DNA from: Actinomycetales bacterium | GTDB taxonomy: Bacteria > Actinomycetota > Actinomycetes > Actinomycetales > Microbacteriaceae | Direction: 5' to 3' | NCBI GenBank assembly: GCA_017308515.1 | Contig: JAFKEN010000012.1 | Coordinates: 62,001-126,000, forward strand | DNA length: 64,000 bases | In this document: positions 25,188 through 32,697 of the stretch, in pieces | Position numbering within the stretch: the stretch's first letter is position 1 | How the letters are laid out: every line of letters starts with the position of its first letter | Position numbers and translations under genes: made by a program | The notes under the pieces: model-generated | What the model was told of the DNA's origin: nothing | Seen by the model: the letters and a program-made list of their open reading frames with translations, nothing else | Database searches by the model: none

Positions 25188-26219
25188 GTGCGGATCGGGA
25201 TCATCGGGGCGGGTGCCGTCGGAGGCACCCTCGCCGCCCTCCTCGACCGCGCGGGCCACGAGCTCGCGGTGACCGCCCGCGGGGCGCACCTCGACGCGAT
25301 CCGCGAGAACGGGATCCGGCTCGACGGCGGCTGGGGCGAGCATGTCGCCCGGGTCGCGGCGGGGCCGGTGCTCGAGGGCGGATTCGAGCTCGTGATCCTC
25401 GCGACCAAGGCGCAGGACTCGGCGGCCGCCCTCGACGCCAACCTCGCCGCGCTCGGCACGGCCCCCCTGCTCGTCGTGCAGAACGGTCTCGGAGGCCTGC
25501 GCGTCGCCCGCGAGCACGCCCCGGACTCCCCGCTGCTCGGCGGCCTCGCGCTCATGGCGGTCTCGTACCTCGAGCCGGGCCGGGTGACGGTCACGGGCGG
25601 CAACCCGCTCATCCTCGGGGCGGGCGAGGGCTGCGACGCCGAGCTGCTCGCGCGGGTCGCCGAGGTGATGCGGCAGGCGCTGCCGGTCGAGGTGACGCGC
25701 GACATCGTCGGCGCGCAGTGGACGAAGCTGCTCATCAACCACGTCAACGCGCTGCCCGCCGCGACCGGCCTGAGCGTGCAGGAGGTCGTCGCCGACGACG
25801 GCCTGCGGCGGGTCATGACGGCGAGCATGCGCGAGACGGTGCGGGTCGCGCGGCGCATCGGGGTGCGCTTCGGGGCGGTGCAGGGCGTCTCCGGCGCGGT
25901 GCTCGGCCTCATCGGCGTCGCGCCGCTCTCGCTCGGGCAGGCCTTCCCGCGGCTGCTGGCCCGGCGGATGGGCGAGGTGCCGAATCCGGGATCGACGCTG
26001 CAGAGCATCCGGCGCGGCCAGCTCACCGAGATCGACTTCCTCAACGGGGCGGTCGTGTCCGCCGCGGCGGAGCACGGGTTGCGAGCCCCGATCAACGCCG
26101 CGATCGTGCAGCTCGTGCACGAGGTCGAGACGGCGGGAGCCTTCGTGACGCCGGCCGAGGTGGTCGCGCGGGTGCTCGGTCAGAGCGGGAGCGGCTCGAC
26201 GCTGCAGAAGTCGGCGTAG
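25188..26219 (+). CDS. panE: 2-dehydropantoate 2-reductase (ketopantoate reductase family)
   Basis: 343 residues. GIIGAGAVGGTLA is the NADPH loop; TKAQDS carries the catalytic Lys region and VQNGLGG the substrate loop; the second Lys is in QWTKLLINHVNAL. Length slightly above the usual 300-320. It reduces ketopantoate to pantoate in coenzyme A synthesis; remote paralogues act on other 2-oxo acids, so panE is likely but not certain. Its last 40 bases overlap the convergent kinase gene. Confidence 0.85.
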   Translation: MRIGIIGAGAVGGTLAALLDRAGHELAVTARGAHLDAIRENGIRLDGGWGEHVARVAAGPVLEGGFELVILATKAQDSAAALDANLAALGTAPLLVVQNGLGGLRVAREHAPDSPLLGGLALMAVSYLEPGRVTVTGGNPLILGAGEGCDAELLARVAEVMRQALPVEVTRDIVGAQWTKLLINHVNALPAATGLSVQEVVADDGLRRVMTASMRETVRVARRIGVRFGAVQGVSGAVLGLIGVAPLSLGQAFPRLLARRMGEVPNPGSTLQSIRRGQLTEIDFLNGAVVSAAAEHGLRAPINAAIVQLVHEVETAGAFVTPAEVVARVLGQSGSGSTLQKSA

Positions 26220-26878
26220 CGGCGCACCGGACGGTCCGGGTCGGTGAGGTCGAGGATCGCCCACGCCGCCGTGTTCGGCTTCGCCTCGCGCACGTAGCGC
26301 CGCTGCGCGCCCTCGTAGCGCGCCGCGTGCTCCGAGCCGGGCCGCTGCCCGTCGCGTTCGAGCATCCGGCGGGCGCGCTCCTCGGGCTGCGCGTCGACCC
26401 AGATCGCCCCGTTCCACAGCCCGCGCAACTCGGGGCGCTGCAGCAGCACCCCGTCGATGATGAGCACGGCGTCGGCGGGGCCGGTCGTCCACTCGGCCTC
26501 GCGCGGCTCGTCGCGCTCGAGGTCGAATCCGGCGAGTTGGAAGCCCGTGCTGCCGCCCATCCGGAACGGCTCGACGAGCACCCGCCGCAGCAGCGAGTAG
26601 TCGAAGGCCCGCTCGTAGTAGCCGTCGGGCGAGAACCGGCCGCGCGCGTAGCGCACCTCCTTCGGCGCGTGGAAGTCGTCGATCGAGGCGTGGAAGGTCG
26701 CGACGCCGGCGCGCTCGAAGGCGAGCACGAGATCCGCGGCGAAGCGCGACTTGCCCGCACCGTCCGGCCCGTCGACCGCGAGGATGCGCCGGCCGCGCGG
26801 CGCATTGTGCAGGAACTCGTCACGCACCTCCTCGAGCGCGGCACGGCGTTCGGGGCTCAGCTGAGGCCAGCGGGACAT
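26180..26878 (-). CDS. Uridine-kinase-like P-loop protein
   Basis: 232 residues. VDGPDGAGKSRFAADL is a Walker A loop; SIDDFHAPKEVR follows the uridine kinase/PRK pattern (acidic pair and His), and LIIDGVLLQRPELRGLW is a Walker B-like strand. No full-length uridine kinase Udk is implied: these actinobacterial paralogues have unproven substrates. ATG 26878 follows TACGCT by 6 bases. Divergent from mutY. Confidence 0.78.
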   Translation of the reverse strand: MSRWPQLSPERRAALEEVRDEFLHNAPRGRRILAVDGPDGAGKSRFAADLVLAFERAGVATFHASIDDFHAPKEVRYARGRFSPDGYYERAFDYSLLRRVLVEPFRMGGSTGFQLAGFDLERDEPREAEWTTGPADAVLIIDGVLLQRPELRGLWNGAIWVDAQPEERARRMLERDGQRPGSEHAARYEGAQRRYVREAKPNTAAWAILDLTDPDRPVRRYADFCSVEPLPL

Positions 26879-26884
26879 GGCCTC

Positions 26885-26890
26885 AGCGTA
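26885..26890 (-). promoter_or_regulatory. -10 hexamer of the uridine-kinase-like gene
   Basis: TACGCT, spacer GAGGCC, ATG 26878 (minus strand). Twenty bases from the mutY -10. Confidence 0.6.
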
Positions 26891-26909
26891 GGCTCCCGCG
26901 CCGCGGCCG

Positions 26910-26915
26910 TACGCT
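26910..26915 (+). promoter_or_regulatory. -10 hexamer of mutY
   Basis: TACGCT, spacer GACGGG, GTG 26922. Confidence 0.6.
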
Positions 26916-26921
26916 GACGGG

Positions 26922-27797
26922 GTGGATCCGCGCGAACTCGGCGACCGCGTCGCGGACTGGTTCGCGGCCGGCCATCGCGCCCTCCCCTGGCGCGAACCCG
27001 GCTTTCCCGCGTGGGGGACGCTCGTGTCGGAGTTCATGCTGCAGCAGACGCCGGTCGCGCGCGTGATCCCCGCCCTGGAGCGCTGGCTGACGCGGTGGCC
27101 CAGCCCGGCCGCGCTCGCCGCCGAACCCCCGTCGGAGGCGCTGCGCGCGTGGGACCGGCTGGGGTATCCGCGCCGCGCACTCGCCCTGCACGGCGCCGCG
27201 ACGGCGATCGTCGAGCGGCACGGCGGGGTCGTCCCTGCCGACGTCGACGCCCTGCTCGAGCTGCCCGGGGTCGGGCCGTACACGGCGCGCGCCGTCGCGG
27301 CCTTCGCGTACGGGGTGCGCGTGCCGGTGGTCGACACCAACGTGCGGCGGGTGCTCGCGCGCGCCGTCGAGGGCCGAGCCGAGACGGGCCCGCCGCGCAC
27401 CGCCGCCGACCTCGCCGCGATGGAGGCGGCGCTCCCCGCGGACCCGGCGCGCGCCCGACTCGCGAACGCCGGCGCCATGGAGCTCGGGCAGGTCGTCTGC
27501 ACCGCCCGGAACCCGCGGTGCGCTGCGTGCCCGCTCGCCGACGCGTGCGCCTGGCTCGCCGCGGGCTCGCCCGCGTACGACGGCCCGCGCGCTCCGCGGC
27601 AGAAGCGGTACGAGGGATCGGATCGGCAGGTGCGCGGGCTCGTGCTGCGCGAACTCCGCGCGAGCGACACGCCCGTTCCCCGGAAGGCGCTCGCGGCGCT
27701 GTGGGTCGACACCGCGCAGTTCGACCGCGCCCTCGCCGGGCTGTTGCACGACGGGCTCGTCGTCGAGTCCGGCGGCGAGTTCGCCCTGCCCGACTAG
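26922..27797 (+). CDS. mutY: A/G-specific adenine glycosylase
   Basis: 291 residues. SEFMLQQTPV holds the catalytic Glu, LPGVGPYTARAVAAFAYG the helix-hairpin-helix and VVDTNVRRVLAR the catalytic Asp. The [4Fe-4S] loop is Cx6Cx2Cx5C (CTARNPRCAACPLADAC). It removes A opposite 8-oxoG. The C-terminal NUDIX-like domain of longer MutY proteins is reduced to about 80 residues, as in other actinobacteria. It stands in a small DNA-damage group with an Fpg/Nei glycosylase 1.5 kb downstream. Its TAG stop forms the first bases of the next promoter hexamer. Confidence 0.92.
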   Translation: MDPRELGDRVADWFAAGHRALPWREPGFPAWGTLVSEFMLQQTPVARVIPALERWLTRWPSPAALAAEPPSEALRAWDRLGYPRRALALHGAATAIVERHGGVVPADVDALLELPGVGPYTARAVAAFAYGVRVPVVDTNVRRVLARAVEGRAETGPPRTAADLAAMEAALPADPARARLANAGAMELGQVVCTARNPRCAACPLADACAWLAAGSPAYDGPRAPRQKRYEGSDRQVRGLVLRELRASDTPVPRKALAALWVDTAQFDRALAGLLHDGLVVESGGEFALPD

Positions 27798-27800
27798 CCT
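27795..27800 (+). promoter_or_regulatory. -10 hexamer of the RNB gene, overlapping the mutY stop
   Basis: TAGCCT, spacer GACCCG, GTG 27807. Its TAG is the mutY stop codon. Confidence 0.6.
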
Positions 27801-27806
27801 GACCCG

Positions 27807-29252
27807 GTGCCCCGGTACCCGCTGCGCCTCTCTCCTCCCCCGCTCTCCGAGGCGGCCGCGCACGACGAGCTCGTCGACGCCCTCGCCGCGCTGCCGGGCG
27901 AGATCGGCGTCGAGCGCGCATTCCCGGCGGAGGTGACGGCCGAGGCCGAACGGGCCGCCGCGACCGTCGTGCTGCCGGACGCCGACCTCACCGAGCTCGA
28001 CCTCGTCACCCTCGACCCGGAGGCCTCGACCGACCTCGACCAGGCCTTCGCGATCCACCGCGACGGCGCGGGCTGGATCGTGCACTACGCGATCGCGTGC
28101 CTCGACGCGTTCGTGTCGCCCGGCGGCGCGGTGGATGCGGAGGCGCGCGACCGCGGCCAGACCCTCTATGCCGCCGACGGGCGGATCCCGCTGCATCCCC
28201 CGGTGCTCAGCGAGGGCGCCGCCTCGCTGCTACCCGAGCAGCTGCGCCCCGCCTACGTCTGGGAGCTCGCCCTCGACGGCGCGGGCGCGCTCACCCGCAC
28301 GGGTCTGACCCGCGCGCGCGTGCGCAGCCGCCGCAAACTCGCCTACGAGAGCGCGCAGGCCGACCTCGACGCGGACCGCGGGCCCGACGCCGCGACGCTC
28401 GGTCTGCTGCGCGAGGTCGGCGAGGCGCGCCTCGCGCAGGAGGCGCAGCGCGGCGGGGCGAGCCTCTCGACCCCCGAGACCGTCGTCACCGCCGACGCCG
28501 ACGGCTACCGCCTCGAACGCCGGATGCTGCTGCCGGTGGAGACCTGGAACGCGCAGCTGTCACTTCTCACCGGCATGGCGGGCGCCCGGCTCATGCTCGA
28601 CGGCGGCGTCGGGATCCTGCGCACCATGCCCCCCGCCGACGAGGAGGCGATTGCGCGCTTCCGGTTCCGGGCCCGGCACCTGGGCACGCCCTGGCCGCGC
28701 GAGCAGGGGTACGGCGAGTACCTTCGTGGACTCGACGGTCGCGACCCCGCGCAGCTCGCGATCCTGCACGCGGCGGCCGCACTGTTCCGCGGCGCGGGCT
28801 ACACCGCGTTCGACGGCGAACCGCCCGAGCAGACCGAGCAGGCGGCGATCGGCGCGCCCTACGCCCATGTCACGGCGCCCATCCGGCGCCTCGTCGACCG
28901 CTTCGGGCTCGCGATCTGCGCGGCCCACGCCGCCGGCGACGAGCCGCCCGCCTGGGCGCGAGAGGCCCTGCCCGAGCTGCCCGGGGCGATGGCCCGCAGC
29001 AGCCAGCGCGCCGGAGAGCTCGAACGCCGCACCCTCGACCACGTCGAGGCAGCCCTGCTCGCCCCGCGGGTCGGGCAGGTGTTCGACGCCGTCGTGCTCG
29101 CAGCCGACGACCGCGGCTCCGTCGTGCAGCTCGACGACCCCGACGCGCAGGCGATGATCCCCGCCCGCCTCACCGCCGGAGAGGACGTGCGGCTGCGCCT
29201 CACCGCGGCCGACATCGCGGAGGGCACGGTCGCCCTGGAACCGGCAGACTGA
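27807..29252 (+). CDS. RNB-domain exoribonuclease (RNase II/R family)
   Basis: 481 residues. STDLDQAFAIHRDG is the RNB catalytic acidic motif: relative to E. coli RNase II (DxxxxxDxDD) the last Asp is Gln. GQTLYAADGRIPLHPPVLSEG and the late HVTAPIRRLVDRF are the other RNB signatures. No full cold-shock domains precede it and the S1-like tail is short, which matches compact actinobacterial members. Processive 3'-5' degradation of RNA is expected, though the Gln may matter. The gap to the Fpg/Nei gene is 4 bases. Confidence 0.85.
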   Translation: MPRYPLRLSPPPLSEAAAHDELVDALAALPGEIGVERAFPAEVTAEAERAAATVVLPDADLTELDLVTLDPEASTDLDQAFAIHRDGAGWIVHYAIACLDAFVSPGGAVDAEARDRGQTLYAADGRIPLHPPVLSEGAASLLPEQLRPAYVWELALDGAGALTRTGLTRARVRSRRKLAYESAQADLDADRGPDAATLGLLREVGEARLAQEAQRGGASLSTPETVVTADADGYRLERRMLLPVETWNAQLSLLTGMAGARLMLDGGVGILRTMPPADEEAIARFRFRARHLGTPWPREQGYGEYLRGLDGRDPAQLAILHAAAALFRGAGYTAFDGEPPEQTEQAAIGAPYAHVTAPIRRLVDRFGLAICAAHAAGDEPPAWAREALPELPGAMARSSQRAGELERRTLDHVEAALLAPRVGQVFDAVVLAADDRGSVVQLDDPDAQAMIPARLTAGEDVRLRLTAADIAEGTVALEPAD

Positions 29253-29256
29253 CGCC

Positions 29257-30159
29257 ATGCCCGAGCTCCCCGAGGTGCAGTCGCTCGCGACCGACCTCGG
29301 CGCGCGGCTGACCGGCCGCGTGATCCGGCGCCTCGACGTGACCGAGATCAGCGCCCTGAAGACCTACGACCCGCCGCTCTCCGCGCTCGAGGGCGGGACC
29401 ATCGGGGCCGTCGGGAGGCTGGGCAAGTTCCTCGACCTCGCGGTCGCGCCCGCCGCCGGCGGCGCCGACCTGCACCTCGTCATCCACCTCGCCCGCGGGG
29501 GCTGGGTGCGCTGGCGCACCGGAGCGCCGACCACGCCGCGCGCGGGACGCGGGAGGGGTCCGCTCGCCGCGCGTCTGCTGCTCGAGGCCGATGCCGAGGG
29601 GAAGGACGCGGGATCCGGCGTCGACCTCACCGAGTACGGCACCCAGAAGCGGCTCGCCGTCTCCCTCGTGCGCAGCCCCTCGGAGGTGCCGGGGGTCGCG
29701 CGCCTGGGGCCCGACCCGCTGGCGCCGGAGTTCACGCGCGACGTGCTCGCCGCCATCCTCGCCGCCCAGGGGCGCCGGCAGCTCAAGGGCGTGCTGCGCG
29801 ATCAGAGCGTGATCGGCGGGATCGGCAACGCCTACTCCGACGAGATCCTGCACGTCGCGCGCATGTCGCCCTACAAACCCGCCGACATGCCCCCCGCCGA
29901 CGTGGATGCGCTCTACGACGCGCTGCAGCTCACCCTGCGCGAGGCGCTCGCGCGCGCCGAGGGGCTCGCCGCGAGCGAGCTCAAGGCGGAGAAGAAGGCG
30001 AACCTGCGCGTGCACGGGCGGCGCGGCGAGCCGTGCCCGGTCTGCGGAGACACGATCCAGCAGGTCGAGTTCACCGATTCGACGTTCCAGTACTGCCCGA
30101 CCTGCCAGACCGGCGGCAAGAAGCTCTCCGACCGGGTGCTCGACCGGCTGCTCAAGTAG
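29257..30159 (+). CDS. Fpg/Nei-family DNA glycosylase
   Basis: 300 residues. Starts MPELPEV with the Pro2 nucleophile and Glu3; central RLGPDPLAP and the H2TH segment GGIGNAYSDEIL; C-terminal zinc finger CPVCG...CPTCQTGGKKL. It excises oxidised bases and nicks the strand by beta/delta elimination. Whether MutM-like or Nei-like specificity applies cannot be decided by eye. ATG 29257 is 4 bases after the RNB stop. Confidence 0.92.
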   Translation: MPELPEVQSLATDLGARLTGRVIRRLDVTEISALKTYDPPLSALEGGTIGAVGRLGKFLDLAVAPAAGGADLHLVIHLARGGWVRWRTGAPTTPRAGRGRGPLAARLLLEADAEGKDAGSGVDLTEYGTQKRLAVSLVRSPSEVPGVARLGPDPLAPEFTRDVLAAILAAQGRRQLKGVLRDQSVIGGIGNAYSDEILHVARMSPYKPADMPPADVDALYDALQLTLREALARAEGLAASELKAEKKANLRVHGRRGEPCPVCGDTIQQVEFTDSTFQYCPTCQTGGKKLSDRVLDRLLK

Positions 30160-30186
30160 CACCGGGCGCCGCCGCCGACGCTCGGA

Positions 30187-30948
30187 TCAGTCGCGGATCC
30201 GCACCGACAGACAGGTCACGCAGCCCTCGAGCTTCTCGAACTCGGTCACCGGGGTCGTGACGACCTCGAGCCCGCGGGCGCGCAGCAGCTCGGCCGTCGC
30301 GGGCGCCGAGGCCGACAGCAGCACGGTCGCGGGCCCGAGGACGACGACCGCGACGCCCTCCTTCTCGGGCACCTCGAGGAAGCGCTCGAACACGCTCGGG
30401 TCGTCGACGAGATCCGGGTGCCCGATGACGGTGCCGTCGGGCAGCGCGGTGACGGCGCTCTTGAGGTGCAGCGCCTTCGTGACGGGCACCCCGACGACCT
30501 CCCAGCCGCGCGGCGCGAGCAGAGCGCGGAGCTGTTCGACGCCCTCCGCGTTCGTGCGGGACCCGAGCCCGACGTAGGCGGTGCGGCCCACCTTGAGCAC
30601 GTCGCCGCCGTCGAGCGTTCCCGGCGGCTGGATCCGGGCGACCTCCAGCCCCGTCGCCTCGACCACCGGTCGCATCGTCTCGAGCTCGCCGCGCCGGGAG
30701 TCGGCGCCGGGCGAGGTCAGCACCGCGAGGTCGCCGAACACGACGACCGCGTCTTCGACGAAGACCCCGTCGGCGTGCTCGTCGGCCGCGGGCACCTCGG
30801 CCACCTGCCAGCCGCGGCCACGGAACACCTCCGCGTAGTCGCGCCACTGCGTCAGGGCGAGCGCGGGGTCGACTGCGACCCGGTCGAGGTGGGTCAGCTC
30901 GCCCTCGGCGAGGCGGGGCGAGGGCGGGCGCACGAGCAGGCGGGGCAC
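30187..30948 (-). CDS. Dimethylarginine dimethylaminohydrolase (DDAH)
   Basis: 253 residues. FVEDAVVVFGDLAVLTSPG (substrate-binding Asp), ALHLKSAVTAL (catalytic His) and LEGCVTCLSVRIRD (catalytic Cys at the end) match DDAH and the wider amidinotransferase fold. It would hydrolyse methylated arginine to citrulline and methylamine. GTG 30948 follows TAGGCT by 6 bases; that hexamer lies inside the last codons of the upstream gene. Confidence 0.88.
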   Translation of the reverse strand: MPRLLVRPPSPRLAEGELTHLDRVAVDPALALTQWRDYAEVFRGRGWQVAEVPAADEHADGVFVEDAVVVFGDLAVLTSPGADSRRGELETMRPVVEATGLEVARIQPPGTLDGGDVLKVGRTAYVGLGSRTNAEGVEQLRALLAPRGWEVVGVPVTKALHLKSAVTALPDGTVIGHPDLVDDPSVFERFLEVPEKEGVAVVVLGPATVLLSASAPATAELLRARGLEVVTTPVTEFEKLEGCVTCLSVRIRD

Positions 30949-30952
30949 CCGC

Positions 30953-31996
30953 TCAGCCTAGAAGCTCCGCCGCGAGCAGCTCGAGGGTCCTCTCGCGGGC
31001 GGGGGCGCGATCCGCGGGTTCCGCCTCGCGGGCGCCTGCCCCCGGCGCGAGCATCACCTCGTCGACCTCGAACCGGGTCGCGAGCTCGCGCAGGCGCCGG
31101 GTGGCGGTCGCGAGGTCGCCGATGATCCAGCGGTCGCGCATCCGCTCGATCACCGCGTCGGCCGCGGCGCCCGCCTCCTCGCGCGCAGCGGTCTCGACGG
31201 TGTCGAGCGCCCGCAGCGGCTGGCCGGTGCGCAGCCGCGCCATGTTGAGCAGCGCCCGCCGGGCGCGCGCCTCGGCCTCGGCCGCGTCGTCGGCGACGAC
31301 CGCGTTGGCGGTGAGGAAGGTGCGCGGAGCGGCCAGCCGCTCGGAGGGGCGGAACTCGCCGCGGTAGATCGCGAGGGCCTGGGCGGTGCCCTCCCCCGAG
31401 AAGTGGTGCGCGAAGACGTAGGGCAGCCCGAGCCGCGCCGCGAGTCGGGCGGAGTAGTCGCTCGAGCCCAGCAGCCACAGCTCCGGCTCGCCGGCCGCCG
31501 CGGGGGTTGCCCGCACCTCGTAGTCCCGCGGGCCCTCCGCGGTGCGCAGGCTGAGCGTCGCGCCGTCGCCGGCGAGCGCCTGGATGTCGCGCACGTTCTG
31601 CTCGAAGCGGTCGACGTCGCTCGTCGGCCCGCTCGAGCGCAGCAGCGCCGTGACGACCGGGTCGGAGCCCGGCGCGCGCCCGATGCCAAGGTCGATGCGG
31701 CCGGGGGCGATCGCCTCGAGCGTCGCGAACTGCTCGGCGACGACGAGCGGCGCGTGGTTGGGCAGCATGACCCCGCCCGACCCGACCCGGATACGGGTCG
31801 TCGCGGTCGCGACGGCGGCAATCAGCACGGGCGGTGCCGCGGAGGCGACCGCGGGCATGTTGTGGTGCTCGGCGAACCAGTAGCGGGTGTAGCCGAGCTC
31901 GTCGGCGCGCCGGGCGAGGGCGACGGAGGCGGCGACCGCATCCGCCGAGGTCTGGCCGGCCCGCACGGGCACGAGGTCGAGAACCGAGAGGCGCAT
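30953..31996 (-). CDS. LLM-class flavin-dependent oxidoreductase
   Basis: 347 residues from ATG 31996 (MRLSVLDLVPVRAGQ); an in-frame GTG at 31999 exists. YWFAEHHNMPAVASAAP and GGVMLPNHAPLVVAEQF are the signature of bacterial luciferase-like monooxygenases of the MsnO8/YhbW group. FMN-dependent oxidation of an unknown small substrate. The final codons overlap the DDAH promoter, so DDAH probably has independent transcription. Confidence 0.88.
   Translation of the reverse strand: MRLSVLDLVPVRAGQTSADAVAASVALARRADELGYTRYWFAEHHNMPAVASAAPPVLIAAVATATTRIRVGSGGVMLPNHAPLVVAEQFATLEAIAPGRIDLGIGRAPGSDPVVTALLRSSGPTSDVDRFEQNVRDIQALAGDGATLSLRTAEGPRDYEVRATPAAAGEPELWLLGSSDYSARLAARLGLPYVFAHHFSGEGTAQALAIYRGEFRPSERLAAPRTFLTANAVVADDAAEAEARARRALLNMARLRTGQPLRALDTVETAAREEAGAAADAVIERMRDRWIIGDLATATRRLRELATRFEVDEVMLAPGAGAREAEPADRAPARERTLELLAAELLG
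30955..30960 (-). promoter_or_regulatory. -10 hexamer of the DDAH gene
   Basis: TAGGCT, spacer GAGCGG, GTG 30948; embedded in the 3' end of the gene at 30953. Confidence 0.6.
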
Positions 31997-32079
31997 CACG
32001 GCGTGCAACGCGGACGGGCGGCGCGGGATTCCTGCGCGGGCGAGCGGCGCGTCACCGCTCTCGCGTCACCCCTCCGGCG

Positions 32080-32553
32080 TCACTCCTCCTCGTCGGCGGC
32101 GGACGACGGGGCGTCGTCCTCGTCGTCGTCGAACTCGCGCGGCTTGCGGTACGGGTCGGCCTCGCCGGCGTAGCGGGCGGATCCCGCGGCCGTCTCGGTG
32201 GCCGCGTCGCGTTCGGCCGCCTCCCGCAGCAGCGATTCGATCGAGGCGGCGTTCTCGGGGATCGCGTCGGCGATGAACTCGAGCGTCGGCGTGAGCCGGG
32301 TGTTGAGACCCTTGCCCACCTCGGTGCGGAGCATCCCGGTCGCGGCCTTGAGGGCGAGGGCCGAGTCGGCGCGCTCCTCGTCGGTGCCGTAGACCGTGTA
32401 GAAGACACTCGCGTGCTGCAGGTCGCCGGTCACGCGCACGTCGGTGATGGTCACGAACCCGAGTCGCGGGTCGCGCAGCCCCTTGTCGAGCCTCCGGGCC
32501 ACGATCTCCCGGATCCGGTCGGCGACCTTCGCGGCCCGATCCCCCTGTGCCAT
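32080..32553 (-). CDS. rbfA: 30S ribosome-binding factor A
   Basis: 157 residues from ATG 32553, with GGAGGAG upstream. DPRLGFVTITDVRVTGDLQHASVF is the RbfA core (given in two blocks: DPRLGFVTITDV and TGDLQHASVF). An acidic tail (DDDEDD...DEEE) extends beyond the usual end. Late 16S maturation factor. Last gene of nusA-ylxR-infB-rbfA, separated from infB by a 144-base spacer with a large hairpin. Confidence 0.93.
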   Translation of the reverse strand: MAQGDRAAKVADRIREIVARRLDKGLRDPRLGFVTITDVRVTGDLQHASVFYTVYGTDEERADSALALKAATGMLRTEVGKGLNTRLTPTLEFIADAIPENAASIESLLREAAERDAATETAAGSARYAGEADPYRKPREFDDDEDDAPSSAADEEE

Positions 32554-32604
32554 GCGCTCCTCCTCCCCCACACTTCCCACGAATCGTGCGATCGAGAGGG
32601 CGGT

Positions 32605-32681
32605 GCCGGGACCCGGCCCGTTCCATTCAGGGTGCCGGCGAAGCCGGCGGGTCCCCTGCATGGAGCGGGCCGGGTTCCGGC
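32605..32681 (-). repeat. Large interrupted stem-loop between infB and rbfA
   Basis: 31 bp pair over 77 bases: ACCCGGCCCG/CGGGCCGGGT (10), TCCAT/ATGGA (5), CAGGG/CCCTG (5), apical GCCGGC/GCCGGC (6, loop of 3) and outer GCCGG/CCGGC (5). In the mRNA it starts 16 bases after the infB stop and ends about 50 before rbfA. Confidence 0.75.
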
Positions 32682-32697
32682 TCCGCCCGACCCCCGA

